This document shows positions 38,458 to 49,865 of a DNA stretch of 64,000 nucleotides, in pieces. The notes beneath the pieces are model-generated. The model was given only the letters and a program-made list of their open reading frames with translations, had not been told where the DNA came from and ran no database searches. This DNA is from Aurelia coerulea (lineage: Eukaryota; Cnidaria; Scyphozoa; Semaeostomeae; Ulmaridae). Within the stretch, counting starts at the first letter, position 1, and each line of letters begins with the position of its first letter. Location: contig CM076959.1 in NCBI GenBank assembly GCA_039566865.1, forward strand, positions 1,471,501 to 1,535,500, given 5' to 3'. The position numbers and the translations under genes are program-made.

Positions 38458-38866
38458 CAGTAGAAACCCGCATAAAAGAACCTATGGTTTTCCTGGGCAG
38501 CCTGAATTGGTTCTTAATTAAATGGCTGCTATTTTAAATTCCAGCCTCTAAGGTTCTTAAAAAGGTTCTTATATACGAGCAGGCCTTGCACACAATAACA
38601 CTGCTTTCCAGCCCAAGAATTCTTGAGATTTCTTGAGATTTCTTGAGAATTCTTAAGAACAAATCTTTTGTACCAATGAAGAAGTCTGATCAGGATGTGA
38701 AGAATTCTAAAAACTCTTGTCATTTTAATAATTTACATTAAAGCTATTATATAAGAACCTTTCCCAGTTTGAGCCTCTTAGGGGTTCTTATTTAGGGGGT
38801 TTTAAAGATTGAATTTCAGCCTCTAGGTTCTTATAAAAACAGGTTCTTTTATGCGGGATTCTACTG
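38458..38866. mobile_element. pogo/mariner-like MITE, copy 2
   Basis: TA at 38456-38457 and 38867-38868. Ends CAGTAGAAACCCGCATAAAA and its inverse, then GAACC. TTCTTGAGATTTCTTGAG direct repeats inside. 409 bp. Confidence 0.88.
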
Positions 38867-38959
38867 TAGTGCGCATTTCTTTTTATCATTTATGACCAAA
38901 CTCGAATCTTTACATGCACAAAACAAATTGATCTGGTAATCATTATTGCTTTTTCGTAG

Positions 38960-39370
38960 TATGATTCAAAAGCGAACACAAAATTACCTAAACACTACCT
39001 GCAATCTACTATACCACACTACAAGGACGGGGACCAGGAGGAGCAAAATGTCAAGTCTACCCCCTGGAAATAATATAAACTAAAATACAACTAATACAAA
39101 CTGCTATACATACGCTACAACTAATACAGATAGAATTTCTAATTATAAAAGAATTTTACAAATAAATATTTGAGCCGGTTTCACATTAGATGTCAGGCCA
39201 AAATATAATAGTGAACAATCGGAACGCCGGCCGAGGAAACAACAACGGCAACAACTGTCCCCGTCATTGCTCCCCACCCAAGGTCCCCATGGCTCGAGAC
39301 ACCGCTATCGTGTCTTGATTTCTAATATAAGCCTAACATCCAATGTGAAACAGGCTTGCAAAGGGATATA
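38960..39370 (-). mobile_element. LINE 3' UTR (HFLLLCP family), minus strand
   Basis: Reverse complement contains GTTTCACATTGGATGTTAGG, GGAGCAATGACGGGG and GCTCCTCCTGGTCCCCGTCC, then CTTGTAGTGTGGTATAGTAG, matching the plus-strand ends near 34740 and 49110. No coding part. Confidence 0.7.
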
Positions 39371-39693
39371 TGGACAGGACTCTACGACAAGAAACTTTGC
39401 GAAAATGGGCTTAGTGGTTTGGTGACGTTTAATTAGATTTACGGTGATCTCAACTGAAGCGACCAGCATGCGCCAGCATCCATTAAGCCAACAGCTCTAA
39501 AAAAGTGCTAAATTTGCTAACTTTTAAATCAATTACAAAATCAGCTATATCTTGGAAAATAATTTGGTCCTTGATCTACATGCCAACAAATAAAATTCAA
39601 GATCGGTGCTGTAATCAAATCTTGGTGATTTTTCAAACGGGAGTACTTTTTTTGGGACACCCGGTATTATCCGCAAATATTTTCATCTGACAT

Positions 39694-39757
39694 CTAAGTG
39701 AGAGGTGAGAGGTGACAGGTGAGAGGTGAGAAGTAAGAGGTGAGAGTTGAGAGGTGA
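39694..39757. repeat. heptamer minisatellite (GTGAGAG)n
   Basis: About nine imperfect units of GTGAGAG/GAGAGGT in a row. Confidence 0.88.
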
Positions 39758-39829
39758 GAGACTTTATTGTGATAGTTAATGTATTTTCACCACAAATAAT
39801 TCCTCTATCTATAATTATCGTTATCATTA

Positions 39830-40065
39830 TTTAAGTATTATTTAAAATATTTTGATCAAATATTCTATTTATTATCAGAATAAAAGCTAGGGGGTAAACA
39901 GTGCGAAAAAAGTAGAGGTTTATACAAGATACATACACAATAGTTATAATCGTTTGCTGGAATGCATTTGGGGGCAGACATAGGGAAAGAAATAGAAATA
40001 CATCAAAGATATTTAGAAACTTGATGTGAAGAGGTTGGACGGAAAAAAAAGCTAAGATAAATTTT
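39830..40065. other. possible retroelement terminus downstream of hammerhead
   Basis: Follows the minus-strand hammerhead 40066-40110 in its own direction and so may be a Penelope terminal-repeat (pLTR) fragment. No coding motif. Confidence 0.35.
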
Positions 40066-40110
40066 ACCACATTGAGGCCTTTCGGACTTGTGTCCTCATC
40101 AGAATGTGAT
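40066..40110 (-). ncRNA. hammerhead ribozyme motif, type I
   Basis: On the minus strand: stem I ATCACATT pairs with AATGTGGT over 8 bp (one G-U); CTGATGA; stem II GGAC-ACAA-GTCC; GAAA; stem III AGG/CCT with no loop; cleavage predicted after the C complementary to G40074. This is the most complete hammerhead in the window: every conserved core base and all three helices are present. Confidence 0.88.
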
Positions 40111-40139
40111 TTCGAATGAATCTAAAGTATCAAAGTATA

Positions 40140-40767
40140 CCGGGTGAGCCAGAAAAAAGTTCCCACTTTTGAAAATTCAGAGCACCAAGAGTACTTTGCA
40201 GATTTGAATGATTCAAATCCTAGTTAAAAGCCGAAAGATCGACATATATTTGTGATTTTTCTCGCCGTCTTACCAGCACTAGAAGTATAGGTAATTTCAA
40301 CTTTATAAAAATTTCAATTTTACAGAATGACTGAAAAAGGGCCTAAAACATTGATCAAATCGTTTATACTCTCCTCAAGCAGAACAATACGCAATGGGCA
40401 TTTCACCTCTCTCATGTGTTATAATACATTGATTTTCAAACAAACCCTAAAGATTTTAAATCACATGGCAATAAATTTGCACAGGATATCTCTCAAACAT
40501 AAGAAAATGCATTTTCTTTATTGCTCTGTGTAAGGAGTGCCTTATGATTTGATCAATATTTTAGGCCATTTTTTAGTCATTTTGCAACCATGAAATTTTT
40601 GTAAAGTTGAATTTACCTGCATTTCTAGTGCTCGCAAGACAGCGAGAAAAATCACAAAACTACTTTGATCTTTCGGCTTTTAATTAGAATTTGAATCATT
40701 TAAATATGTGAAGTACTCTTGATGCTATGAATTTTCAAAAGTGGGAACTTTTTTATGGCTCACCCGG
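40140..40767. mobile_element. TA-flanked foldback MITE (CCGGGTGAGCCAG)
   Basis: TA at 40138-40139 and 40768-40769. Ends CCGGGTGAGCCAGAAAAAAG and its inverse, followed by TTCCCACTTTTGAAAATTC. Arms reach far inward (TCGGCTTTTAA, CGCCGTCTTACCAGCACTAG against CTAGTGCTCGCAAGACAGCG). 628 bp. Confidence 0.9.
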
Positions 40768-40769
40768 TA

Positions 40770-41858
40770 TATAAAAGCTTTACGAGGAAATTCTAACATT
40801 CTACAAGATCATTAGACATAAATAATTAGATAATTAATTAGAAATTAGATAATTGGTAACAAATAGAAATAGAGAATTACCTGAGGCTCATTTCTAGCAA
40901 GATAAAATAAGACATTCTACCAGAAAGAAGATAAAACGTTCTTCCAATAAAACCTATGCATTCATCTATATACCTAGAGATAGCAGTAAATATTTCATGT
41001 TTTATAAATCGATCTATCAATTTCATGCTGGTAATGAAATGAAAATCTTATTGATTGTAGTTTTTATTCAATGGGTGTCTCCAAGTGGTTGCTGATTTAT
41101 TGAGAAAGAAAGTCACCATCATCGGTTGCTTCAAAACCAGAAGATTTTGTCTCCGTACTTAACCTTATAACTTGAATTTTAGCATTAAAATGACTTAAAC
41201 TTTACAGTTATGCCAGGAGACGTATTTGAGAGTAATCAATGACCATATTCTTGAAGAATATCGACCAAGTAGCACGCTGAACGCAGTATTGTTGGTTTAA
41301 AGCGACTTTATCACTCTTGAGAAGCAAAATATCTGGTGGATGCATGCCATGGCCTGAAGCACTTGTGTTGCAGATTTCCATTCTTAGCAACTCTAGATAT
41401 GTCCAATATTCTGGGTTGTTACAAAATTCAATGTATGACTATTTGTCTCACTTATGAACATCAGAAAACAGGGCTAGGTATGTTTTTTTCAATAATTTTC
41501 GTTGATTTTAACGCAATGGAAAATAATGAATCCTCTGGTTTTGAGGCAGCCCATAATTTTGGCTTTCTTGCTCCATAAATCAGCAACTAGGGATCGGATT
41601 TACTCAAAACTCGGTGCCATCCTTTAATTTGAAGTCTCTTCTGTCAAGAATCGTAAAACCAGAAATATTGAATTTATGGCGGCTCCGCAGAAACCACTCA
41701 AACAGCGCACATGTTTTGTGAGACACCCTGCATATACCTAGAGATAGCTCTAAATAGTTCATGCCTTTTAAATCGATCTATCAATTTCATGCTGGTAATG
41801 AAATGAAAATCTCATCCGATTGTAGTTTTTATTCAATGGGTGTCTCCATATCTTCCAA
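40770..41858. other. no gene; decayed repeats
   Basis: Segments near 41,090-41,160 and 41,560-41,720 (GTTGCTGATTTATTG, TCCATAAATCAGCAAC, then TGAGACACCCTGCATA) look like arms of one decayed TA-type foldback. CATATACCTAGAGATAGC...GAAATGAAAATCT occurs twice (40967-41050 and 41733-41820). Confidence 0.45.
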
Positions 41859-42260
41859 TAGACCATTTCGCAATTTGGAAAGAGACTGAGGAGAGCGCAG
41901 CCCATTCTGACAGCCTTGGCAACAGGGAAATCTAGGGAATCCCCTCTTCTGCAGTGGTAAGTGTGCAGCTTGCGGCTTGCTCGCATCTCTCTCCAAATTC
42001 GAGTTATTTCCGACTTATTTTCAACTTTCAAGAGTTATATGCATGTTTGTTTAGTATGGTAAGTGTTTTATCTGGATCATTTAGTCGTCTTGTCATCCCT
42101 CCGCCATAATTTGAGCCACTTAATTTCAAGTATTTTCTCTCAACTTTGAAGCCGCTCAGTATTGGCCCGGCTGACAACATTTAGATTCCTACTTGCTGCC
42201 AAGGCTGTCAGAATGGGCCGCGCTCTCCACAGTCCCTTTCTCCAAATTGCGAAATGATCT
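41859..42260. mobile_element. MITE with GACCATTTCGCAATTTGG ends, copy 2
   Basis: Partner of 17463-17883; arms GACCATTTCGCAATTTGGAA and TCTGACAGCCTTGGCAAC, inverted at the right up to TTGCGAAATGATC. Confidence 0.8.
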
Positions 42261-42418
42261 TTTAAGAATCAAGATGGGTCTAAGTGCAGCCATTCTTGTC
42301 TGCCGACTTTGCAAGTTGACCCCTTTCTCTGAATTTCATCGAAAAAGTCAACCCCTTTTAAGGGATTTACTCAATAGGTGTGGAAAAATTGCTCCTTTCT
42401 GAATTTCTCTGCAATATA

Positions 42419-43030
42419 CCGGCTGACCCAGAAAAAAGTGACCCAAATCTGTTACAGAAAATTAAGTAAGTGGCCGATTGAAATATTTCGAACGTTGTTG
42501 TGTTACTAGAGGACTAGCCTATGCTTTCAGTATTTTTCGCAATTTTTTTCGGCACGGTAAACTTCCAAAGTTAAGGATTTTGAGGAAGAGGGCATGCCTG
42601 AAATTTCCAAAAAGTCGTCAAAAACAGGGGATTGATTTACAGCCATTTAAGATCTTGAAAACGACGAGGAGCGTGTTTCGTTTCAACCTGGGAATAGGCA
42701 ACCCAGTCGGAAGTCTTCAGAGCAAGTTTATAGTCCCTAGGTACTTAAAGATATTCTCAGGCAAAATGAAACACGCTCCTCGTTGTTTTGAAGACATGAA
42801 ATGGCTTCAAATCGATCCTCTGTTTTTGACGACTTTTTGAGGATTTCAAGCCTGTCCTTTTCCTCTGAATCCTTAATTTGGGAACTTTTCCGTGCCCAAA
42901 AAATTGCAAAAAATACGCATAATGTAGGCTAGTCTTTTAGCGACAGAACAACGGTTGAAATATTCTAATCGGCTACTTACTTTTTTTCCATAACAGATTG
43001 CGTTGGGTCACTTTTTTCTGGGTCACCCGG
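42419..43030. mobile_element. TA-flanked foldback MITE (CCGGCTGACCCAG)
   Basis: TA at 42417-42418 and 43031-43032. Ends CCGGCTGACCCAGAAAAAAG and inverse ending TCTGGGTCACCCGG. Central inverted blocks: AAAAGTCGTCAAAAACAGGG against TTTTTGACGACTTTT. 612 bp. Confidence 0.9.
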
Positions 43031-43114
43031 TACATAAGATGCAACATACCCGAACGTATCAAGCAAGGTGAGATATACCTCGGTGAACATATCACGGCCC
43101 GGATAAAATTACTA

Positions 43115-43312
43115 CCGTGTCTCCCAAAAAAATGATACAGATTTGGTTGACTCCAGCGATGTGAATTTAGCTTTAATCAATGGTTAATCACCCTTAAATA
43201 TTTTTCGATAGATAACTTGAACATAGGCACCTCGTTTGTAGGTATTGGTACTTCCAGAGCAGTAATATCAAGCTTGAAAGCTCAAATTTGCGTCAACCTG
43301 CACACCAGAGCC
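43115..43312. mobile_element. family B MITE, left half only
   Basis: Starts CCGTGTCTCCCAAAAAAATG after TA and follows the family B left arm to CACACCAGAGCC, then stops at the minisatellite. Confidence 0.78.
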
Positions 43313-43525
43313 AGAGTATTATCATAATTTGTTGCTGATTAAAGGAACTTTCCAAGAGAAGTTTCCTGTATGTGCAGTATTATCATAATTTGTTGCTGAC
43401 TATGAGAACTTTCACAAGAAACTTTCCCGTTGGTGATTACAGAATTATCATAATTTGTTGCTGATTAAAGGAATTTTCCAAGAGAAGTTTCCTGTTTGTG
43501 CATTATTATCATAATTTGTTGCTTC
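43313..43525. repeat. minisatellite, about 62-bp unit, 3.3 copies
   Basis: Each unit starts TATCATAATTTGTTGCTGA (about 43320, 43381, 43446, 43507) and continues with TTTCC.AGAGAAGTTTCC. Replaces the right half of a family B MITE. Confidence 0.88.
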
Positions 43526-43869
43526 TCAGAATAGCTTCCTCCCACAACAGCCAATTTTCTTTTATGATCAATTGTAATGCAGTTTGATTACCCCCCAGTT
43601 TTACTGTTGCCATGATCTGGTGGGGTTCATTCTGCTTAAAAATGGAAAACTCAAGCAACAGGCAGTCCCTTGACGTGGGGCTTGAGCTTAACTCGTTGAA
43701 CATTCATTGAGGACTAAATTTGCCTGGCAATTGTTCAACAAAATCAAATGTGAAAATCTTAACACAAAATGCCTTCCAAATTTATGACAAGCTTAAATGC
43801 CTCTGAAATATCAGACTTAAAACAAGAACATTTGAAAACCAAATCTTGGCCTAACATTTTTTTTAAATA
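43526..43869. other. no gene recognised
   Basis: Unique-looking AT-rich sequence with no ORF or repeat match within the window. Confidence 0.4.
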
Positions 43870-44600
43870 ATTCATTTTTATTTATTTAGGCACGGTAGCC
43901 CCGTCAGTCCATAAGAACTGCTTTTCAGGGGGCCATGCCAAAACATTTAATAATTAAAAGATCACTACATAATAATTAACAAAATAGGAATTCTCGTCAT
44001 GGCTAGTTTTTGATTCTACTCCTAAAGGTGGCAAGGGAGGGTGCCTGTTTAGCATCAGGTTCAAGGTGATTCCAAAGCTTAGGTCCACGAAAAGCTATAG
44101 CCCTTTGCCCATTGTTTGTTTTTCGTAATGGTAAAGAGAGATCAGTTTCGGTGTTTCTCAGTTTTCTGACATTTCGATTGGAATTTTTTTCGAACAAATC
44201 GGAAAGGTACTCCGGGCCCGGGGGGAGGGGGGTACTTGACCAGGTTTTGGTCGGGGACGTGCCATCGAAGCTTCAAAAACACACCCGTTCCTTATACCAA
44301 TTTTGCAAAAAAGTATACCCGACTTTATACCAATTTTGCGAAAAAGCATACCAGACCTTATACCAATTTTGCGAAAAAGTATACCAAAATCGTTCCTTAA
44401 ACAAAAATCGCGAAAATCGATACCGTTCCTTATACCAAAATCGTGAAAATCGATACCGTTCCTTATACCAAATCGCAAAAATCGATACCCTTCCCGATGG
44501 CACGTCCCCGTACCCAAAATATGTGAAGTACCCCCCCCCCCTTCCCGGGACTCCGGGACCAGACCATTTAGCGATTTGTACATTGTTTTAGCTGTTTCGC
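43870..44600 (-). pseudogene. CR1/L2-like LINE, 3' end and RT C-terminus, MITE-interrupted
   Basis: Minus strand: YKSLNGLVPE near 44580-44550, then after the MITE 44217-44549 GPEYLSDLFEKN, NVRKLRNTETDLSLPLRK, QRAIAFRGPKLWNHL and FRSRIKN ending near 44003. The 3' UTR has the GGCATGGCCCCCTGAAAAGC...GGGGCTACCGTGCC block near 43885-43945 and an AT-rich tail. Confidence 0.85.
44217..44549. mobile_element. CCCGGG-type hAT-like MITE, copy 2
   Basis: 8-bp TSD ACTCCGGG (44209-44216 and 44550-44557). Ends CCCGGGGGGAGGGGGGTACT and inverse ending TTCCCGGG; CGGGGACGTGCCATCG recurs inverted near the right. The middle holds tandem units of CCTTATACCAATTTTGCGAA. It interrupts a LINE RT frame. Confidence 0.92.
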
Positions 44601-44675
44601 TTCAAATAATACCATTTACAGTAGGCCAATTTAAACTGCGAATTAATGCCATAGCAGGCGTTAAGTTACAATTTA

Positions 44676-45025
44676 CAGTAATATCCCGCATATAAGAACC
44701 ACAGACCCTGATTTTCAAAATAATACCCCATTTTATAAGAAACTAGAACAGGTCAGACAAAACATTATTTCTTATTTAGCAAAACTAAGCAAGAAACACC
44801 TTCCTGGAACAATTATATCATTTCTTTGAAGTGAAAATTTACAAATGCAAATCAAAATAATGTATTTGTTATCACAATCATAGAGCTTGTATCTGAGTGG
44901 TTGATCGATAGTGCATGGTTTTTCTGATAAGAAACTTTACCCTGATTTGAATTTTACCTCAATTTATAAGGAACACGTCAGAGCTGAAATTGGAAATGTT
45001 GTTTCTTATATGCGAGACACTACTG
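44676..45025. mobile_element. pogo/mariner-like MITE, copy 3
   Basis: TA at 44674-44675 and 45026-45027. Left CAGTAATATCCCGCATATAA; right inverse TTATATGCGAGACACTACTG. 350 bp, shorter than the other two. Confidence 0.82.
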
Positions 45026-45027
45026 TA

Positions 45028-46240
45028 CTCTGCAAATACAGACCCGGTTTGGACATGCAAGGTCGCAAAATCTAAGTTGAGATCTCATCTATGCTATAGG
45101 CTGAAAATGACATTCTTTGAATACAAGGCTCCTTCTCAGCAACTGTTCAAACGCATAATCTTTTTTTCGACGCTGGTGGAAATTTGATAACTGTTTTCGA
45201 TCTTTTCCAGCAGTTGACAGGCAAATAAATCAAGAAATCGTAAATATATCAATAAGTAAGCATTCAAAAATTAACAACAAATAACTAAGAATAACATAAA
45301 ATATTGAAAAAGAATAAATCAAAATTATTCGCAATTGGTCCAATGTATGATTTATTCCGGTCTATTGGCAGTGAGAACTTCTTTCTGAATAACCCGGTAT
45401 CTCGTTGAAAATTTAACACCCATTGATTTTCCAAAGAAATTTTGATAAAGGACGCTGTCAACTTCAGTTGCTAGGTATATCTGTAGTGAGATATAAAATT
45501 TTAAGAATCATCATTCAAAACAAATTTCGTGCTGATGATGATAAACAAAAGCTGTTCACGATAGAAATTGAAAATTCGCAAATCTGGAAGATTTAATCAG
45601 ATTTCAAAAGATGATTAATTGCTTACGAAGTGTGATCTATTCGTAAATCTATTGAGACAACAAGACCCCAGTAGAAATTTGAGATGTTATTTGACCTCGC
45701 TTGTAAGTTTACAATATGCTTAGCATATTATGCAAGCAGTTTCCGTTGCCATGAAAATAAGGTACTTTCAATGATAAGAAAATGAAACAGGAGTAATTTG
45801 TAAATTGACGGGGGATACCATGCCAAAACTTACTTTAAAGGGAAGAAAATATTTCGTTATTCGCATTTTGGTCCAAAATTTGAAATGTTCTGCTCCGCAA
45901 ATTTTCTAAAGCAAAGAATTTGCAAAAGTTTATTCCCATGCAATTTCCTGCAGTACAGAAATCAAGAAATTTCATTCCCGTAAAATGATCGATAATGTAA
46001 ACTTTTGCGAATTTCCATGCCCATGAATTTTCTTTCTTTCACACAACGTGAATGTTCATTACAGATAATTTCTCCATCCTGTTCGATTGCCAAAGATTGA
46101 TTCCAAAAAATGTAGTGTTTCTCCCAAATTGCGAAAGTTTCTTCCCATGAAGAACCTAATTTAAAACCTAATTTTCAGTTAATTTAACAATAAATAAAGA
46201 TCGAAATGTCTCGAATTTAATCAAAAGGAATATAAAAGAA
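45028..46240. other. no gene recognised
   Basis: TTTGCGAA/AATTTGCA motifs recur at 45890-46140, but no termini. A TGAATAACCCGG-TA at about 45385 resembles the right end of a TA-type MITE with no clear left partner. Confidence 0.4.
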
Positions 46241-46249
46241 AAATAAAAA

Positions 46250-46795
46250 ACAAAAGACTTCCTACAATTTCTTGTTTGGCCTCTTTTTGAATGTAAGAAG
46301 GGAGGGTGCATGTTTCACATCTAAGCTTGATTGGCTCCAAAGTTTAGGCCCATGAAATGAAATAGGCTTCTGCCCATTTGACATTTTGAAGAAAGGAACA
46401 CGCAAGTCAGCTTTGGTGTTTCTTAGTCTCATTGTTTTAAGAGCTGAATTCTCTATAAATTACTGTTATTCAGGCACAAGACTATTTGTTGACTTATACA
46501 TTATAGTCGCTGTTTCATTTTGAATAATGTCCGAATTTGTTAGCCATTGCAGCCATTTAATCAGACCAACTGCTGAAACATCATAGCTGCTATTTGTAGC
46601 AGTTCTGGCAGCTCGATGTTGTAATTTTAGAGGATATCAATTTGCGTTTTACCACAAAATCCCCAAACTGAGCAACGATTAGGAAAGTTGGGTTCAACAA
46701 TTTCTTTGTACATCTTACTCAGCGTTTCCTCATCAAGGAAAAATTTCTTAGCATACTTCAGAAAACCTAAGGCTCGAGAGATTTTAGAAATTTCT
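46250..46795 (-). pseudogene. CR1/L2-like LINE RT C-terminal fragment, decayed
   Basis: Minus strand from 46795: LSKISRALGFLKYAKKFFLD, MYKEIVEPNFPNRCSVWGFC, then frameshifts and stops, LINKWLQWLTNS-like sequence, ALKTMRLRNTKADLRVPFFK and FHGPKLWS. Abuts the next LINE's tail at 46800. Confidence 0.78.
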
Positions 46796-46799
46796 TAAG

Positions 46800-47211
46800 C
46801 ATTTATTATTATTATTATTATTATCCATTTATTTAATGTTGGCTTTTCTAATTAAAATAGCTAAAAGCTAATTAAGGCCAACAAAACTAAAAGAAGTATA
46901 ACCTAGAAAGTAAATTAATCTAAAAATCCCAAATGTTTAATAAAAACTTTACACAATCTGCAGGTGCATGAATCACCATTCCATTGTTTTACTTTCATTT
47001 TAAATTCTTGAATTGTGCTACAGTCTTTCAAAAAGCTGGGAAGTGAGGACCATAAAAGGCAGCCTCTATACTGAATATTTTCTGTACCATATATTGTTGT
47101 CCTTACTTTCGGCAGCTGCAAGTGATTTACATTACGCAGACTATAATAGCTGTCTTTTTCTGCAAAAATATCTTTCATAAATGTTGGGTTGAGATCGTTC
47201 TTTGAATTCAT
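46800..47211 (-). pseudogene. jockey-like LINE 3' end with (ATT)n tail, copy 1
   Basis: Minus strand: DLNPTFMKDIFAEKDSYYSL, LQLPKVRTTIYGTENIQYRG, CTCRLCKVFIKHLGF and stop near 46915, followed by a 3' UTR ending in an (AAT)n run at 46800-46825. Almost identical to the same segment of 54148-54990. 5'-truncated at about 47205. Confidence 0.9.
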
Positions 47212-47329
47212 TGGACGGGATCAAACTATCATTGCGTGAGTCTTGAGAAAATCTAAAGATAGTTTGTTCAAGGAGTCTAATGAATGGCTTTCGCAATTAA
47301 CAGGTCATGTTTAGGGAACATAAGAAACC

Positions 47330-47629
47330 CCCGGGGGGGTACAGACGGGGGTGTGCGCCAGTTTTGGGTGGTTTTTGGCCTAAAAATTCTGGGAATGGGG
47401 TATACATTTACGGGAAATTTTTTGTGATTGGGGTATACTTTCACTTGAAATTTTCTGGGATTGGGGGTTAACCGTTATACTAAAAATTCTGGTAATGGGT
47501 GTTGAATGTCCCCATTGATTCAGAACAGATTTGTTCTGCTTTTAACCATAACTGAGACGAAATCCATAACAGAAATTCTGGCGCCGCACACCCCTGTATG
47601 AATTTATAGTGAATTGCCCCCCCCCCGGG
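47330..47629. mobile_element. CCCGGG-type hAT-like MITE, copy 3
   Basis: 8-bp TSD AAGAAACC (47322-47329 and 47630-47637). Ends CCCGGGGGGGTAC and GCCCCCCCCCCGGG. GGGGTATAC and AAAATTCTGGGA units repeat inside. 300 bp. Confidence 0.9.
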
Positions 47630-47689
47630 AAGAAACCACGCTGCATTGACTTTTTCAATGAAATTCCTGCGAGTTTAAAACGGCTCTAA

Positions 47690-48355
47690 TTTCTTCCTTT
47701 GTAACTAAATCTCAACAATATATATACCATTCGATTTGTCTCAATGAGTACTTTCATTTGATATATAATTTATTCATATTTGCTGACATCAGCAGTTTAT
47801 TATTTCTATGACGTCATCAATCTTTATGACGTCATATTCCTAATAAATAAGTAATTTTTTCATGTAAAACTGATGGAATGACTTCAAATATCGATGAAGG
47901 TACTTGATTTCACCAATAATATGCGAAATTAATGATTTTAAATCATAATTATTGAGCTAACAATTTTGCATTGAATCAAATTTTCATTATTTAATTAGTT
48001 AATTTATTAGAAACCACAAATATCCGTAGGAAATCATATAAAACTACAAAGTAATGGTGTCAAGCAGGTATTTGGATGGTTTTTTGCCAATTTTATCTAG
48101 CTATTTGCTAATAATGGGCCCTTTTCTGCGAATAGCTCGATTTTCTCAAAATTTGCTTTGTTTTTGGTTGCCTAGCAACCAGTCACGTGACTATTAATTG
48201 ATTGATGCTATTTTTAGATTCTCCTTTGTTCAATTATGACACAGTGCAAGTTTCATTGTCATAGCTGTTATAGTTTCGGAGAAAAACAGGGGGGGGCCAA
48301 AAACGCCCCCCCCCCCGGTAGAAAATCACTTTTTTTTTACCCGGTTAAAATAGGG
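47690..48355. mobile_element. TTAA-type MITE, right part
   Basis: Ends CCCGGTTAAAATAGGG followed by TTAA (48356-48359), with hairpin GGGGGGGGCCAAAAACGCCCCC near 48290. Internal sequence (GTACTTTCATTTGATATA, TTTGCTGACATCAGCA, TGACGTCA) matches 1830-2560. The left TTAA end is not seen. Confidence 0.75.
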
Positions 48356-48544
48356 TTAACAATGAGTATTTCTAGATCAAGCTAATTACTTTTACTTGTA
48401 ATTTGCTACACTCGCAGTATTGATTTCTTTCATGTCTTCTCTTAGCAGAATCCGCTAAAGTTTCAATTCAATCCGAAGTGTTGTTCAAAACAATGTAGCA
48501 GTTTTATTGGCTATTTGCCATTTGTTTAAAACACTGACACATAC

Positions 48545-49192
48545 ATTCGGTTGGAAAGCACAACGACAGACAATGGTATTGAGGATACGGAACACTTTTT
48601 GTTGCTTTGCCCTTCCCTTGCAGTACCACGCAGAGATCTTCTCGCTGGAGTTTTTTATTTGCTTCGACCATATGGATACACCAATGTCCAAAATAATGTT
48701 CTACTGCAGATTTTACTGTTTGGTGATAAAAATTTCCCCAACGAACTTAACAAAAATGTACTCCTTCTTACTCTAAAATTTATCCACAAATCTGGTCGAT
48801 TCGGTTAGAAAATTCCAAAGAACTCCGTTATAAGTCACTTCATCACAGCCACAATGTTACATGTCCCATTTTAGTTTATTTTGCTTTTGTTCTTGTTTTT
48901 CTTTTGTTAAGTCGTGTATTTTTTTAAATGTCTATCTCAAATTAGATGCCATGCAACATTTGCGATAATGCCTTATTTACCAATCCAAACAAAAGTCAAC
49001 CTGATCGCAGATATTTCTCATGGCATGTAATTTGAGACAGACCATGGTAGTTTTAGCTCAATGTCTAAATGGCCTCGGGGTAGTCACAGCCTTTTGCTCC
49101 TCGGGGTTTCGTTCCTGTAGTATTGTATAGTAATTTTGTATGTAGTGTAAGTAACATATATATTGTAATCTTTTAGTGGATATATAAAAAAA
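48545..49192 (+). pseudogene. LINE (HFLLLCP family) C-terminus and 3' UTR
   Basis: Frame 48551-48808: [48 protein letters not shown] and LTLKFIHKSGRFG, then 3' UTR with CTTTTGCTCCTCGGGG and a short A tail near 49187. 5'-truncated; frame open. Confidence 0.88.
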
Positions 49193-49865
49193 AGCGCAGC
49201 TTGACTAGAAATCGAAGGATGAGGCAAGCGACGACAGTCATTGTAAATTTATTCATCATTCATCAGAAAGACGTAAACATGTTTGACAAATCCAGTTGTA
49301 TTAGACAAATCCAGTTTTAATTAAGACATGTTTGACAAATCCAGTTGAAAAATATTCGATAGTTAGACACACCGACACATACATTTTGATACAACATTGA
49401 TTAAATTAGGTATGTAGTTTCTCATACATATCTTATATCATGTATTAATTTCAATGAAAAAATAGTAGTTACATGTAATCATTTTCTACTTAGCAGGTTT
49501 AACAAGGTTAATCCATTCATTGACTATTTGATTACCAAGCAAAATATTTTCCTACATAGCCCCCGTCTTCAAATAACGAAATAAATTTCCACCAATGATA
49601 TCTTGTCACTGCTTGTGACAACAATCATCAATAAGAAGCATTATTATTCCAAAGAGCAGAATAGTCATTCGACAGGACTGATCAACTGCAGCTGTGAAAA
49701 ATCAACCTTAAAGGTAAGTTGGAACGGTATACATAAATACTTACATTTGCATTCTGGCAGTATTTGAGAGAGCTGCCAATTTATTCACTTCAAATATATG
49801 CCTCAAGGTAATGAACTCGTCTTTTCTTTCAAGTAGCAAGATTCTTGTGTGACTTACATCTTTCA
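49193..49865. other. no gene; short direct repeats
   Basis: GACAAATCCAGTT occurs three times at 49280-49350 (twice preceded by ACATGTTT). Nothing else recognised. Confidence 0.5.

Larger units (their letters stand above)
38194..39664. mobile_element. TA-flanked foldback MITE with two nested insertions
   Basis: TA at 38192-38193 and 39665-39666. Termini CAGGGTTTCCCAAAAAAGTA and TACTTTTTTTGGGACACCCGG (inverse). Contains the pogo-like MITE 38458-38866 and a LINE 3' end at about 38960-39370. The remainder is about 640 bp, in line with the other families. Confidence 0.78.

Noticed and set aside
44273..44583. ORFs with repeated Tyr/Lys/Phe-rich units on both strands
   Set aside because: Shadows of tandem TATACCAATTTTGCG units inside a MITE.
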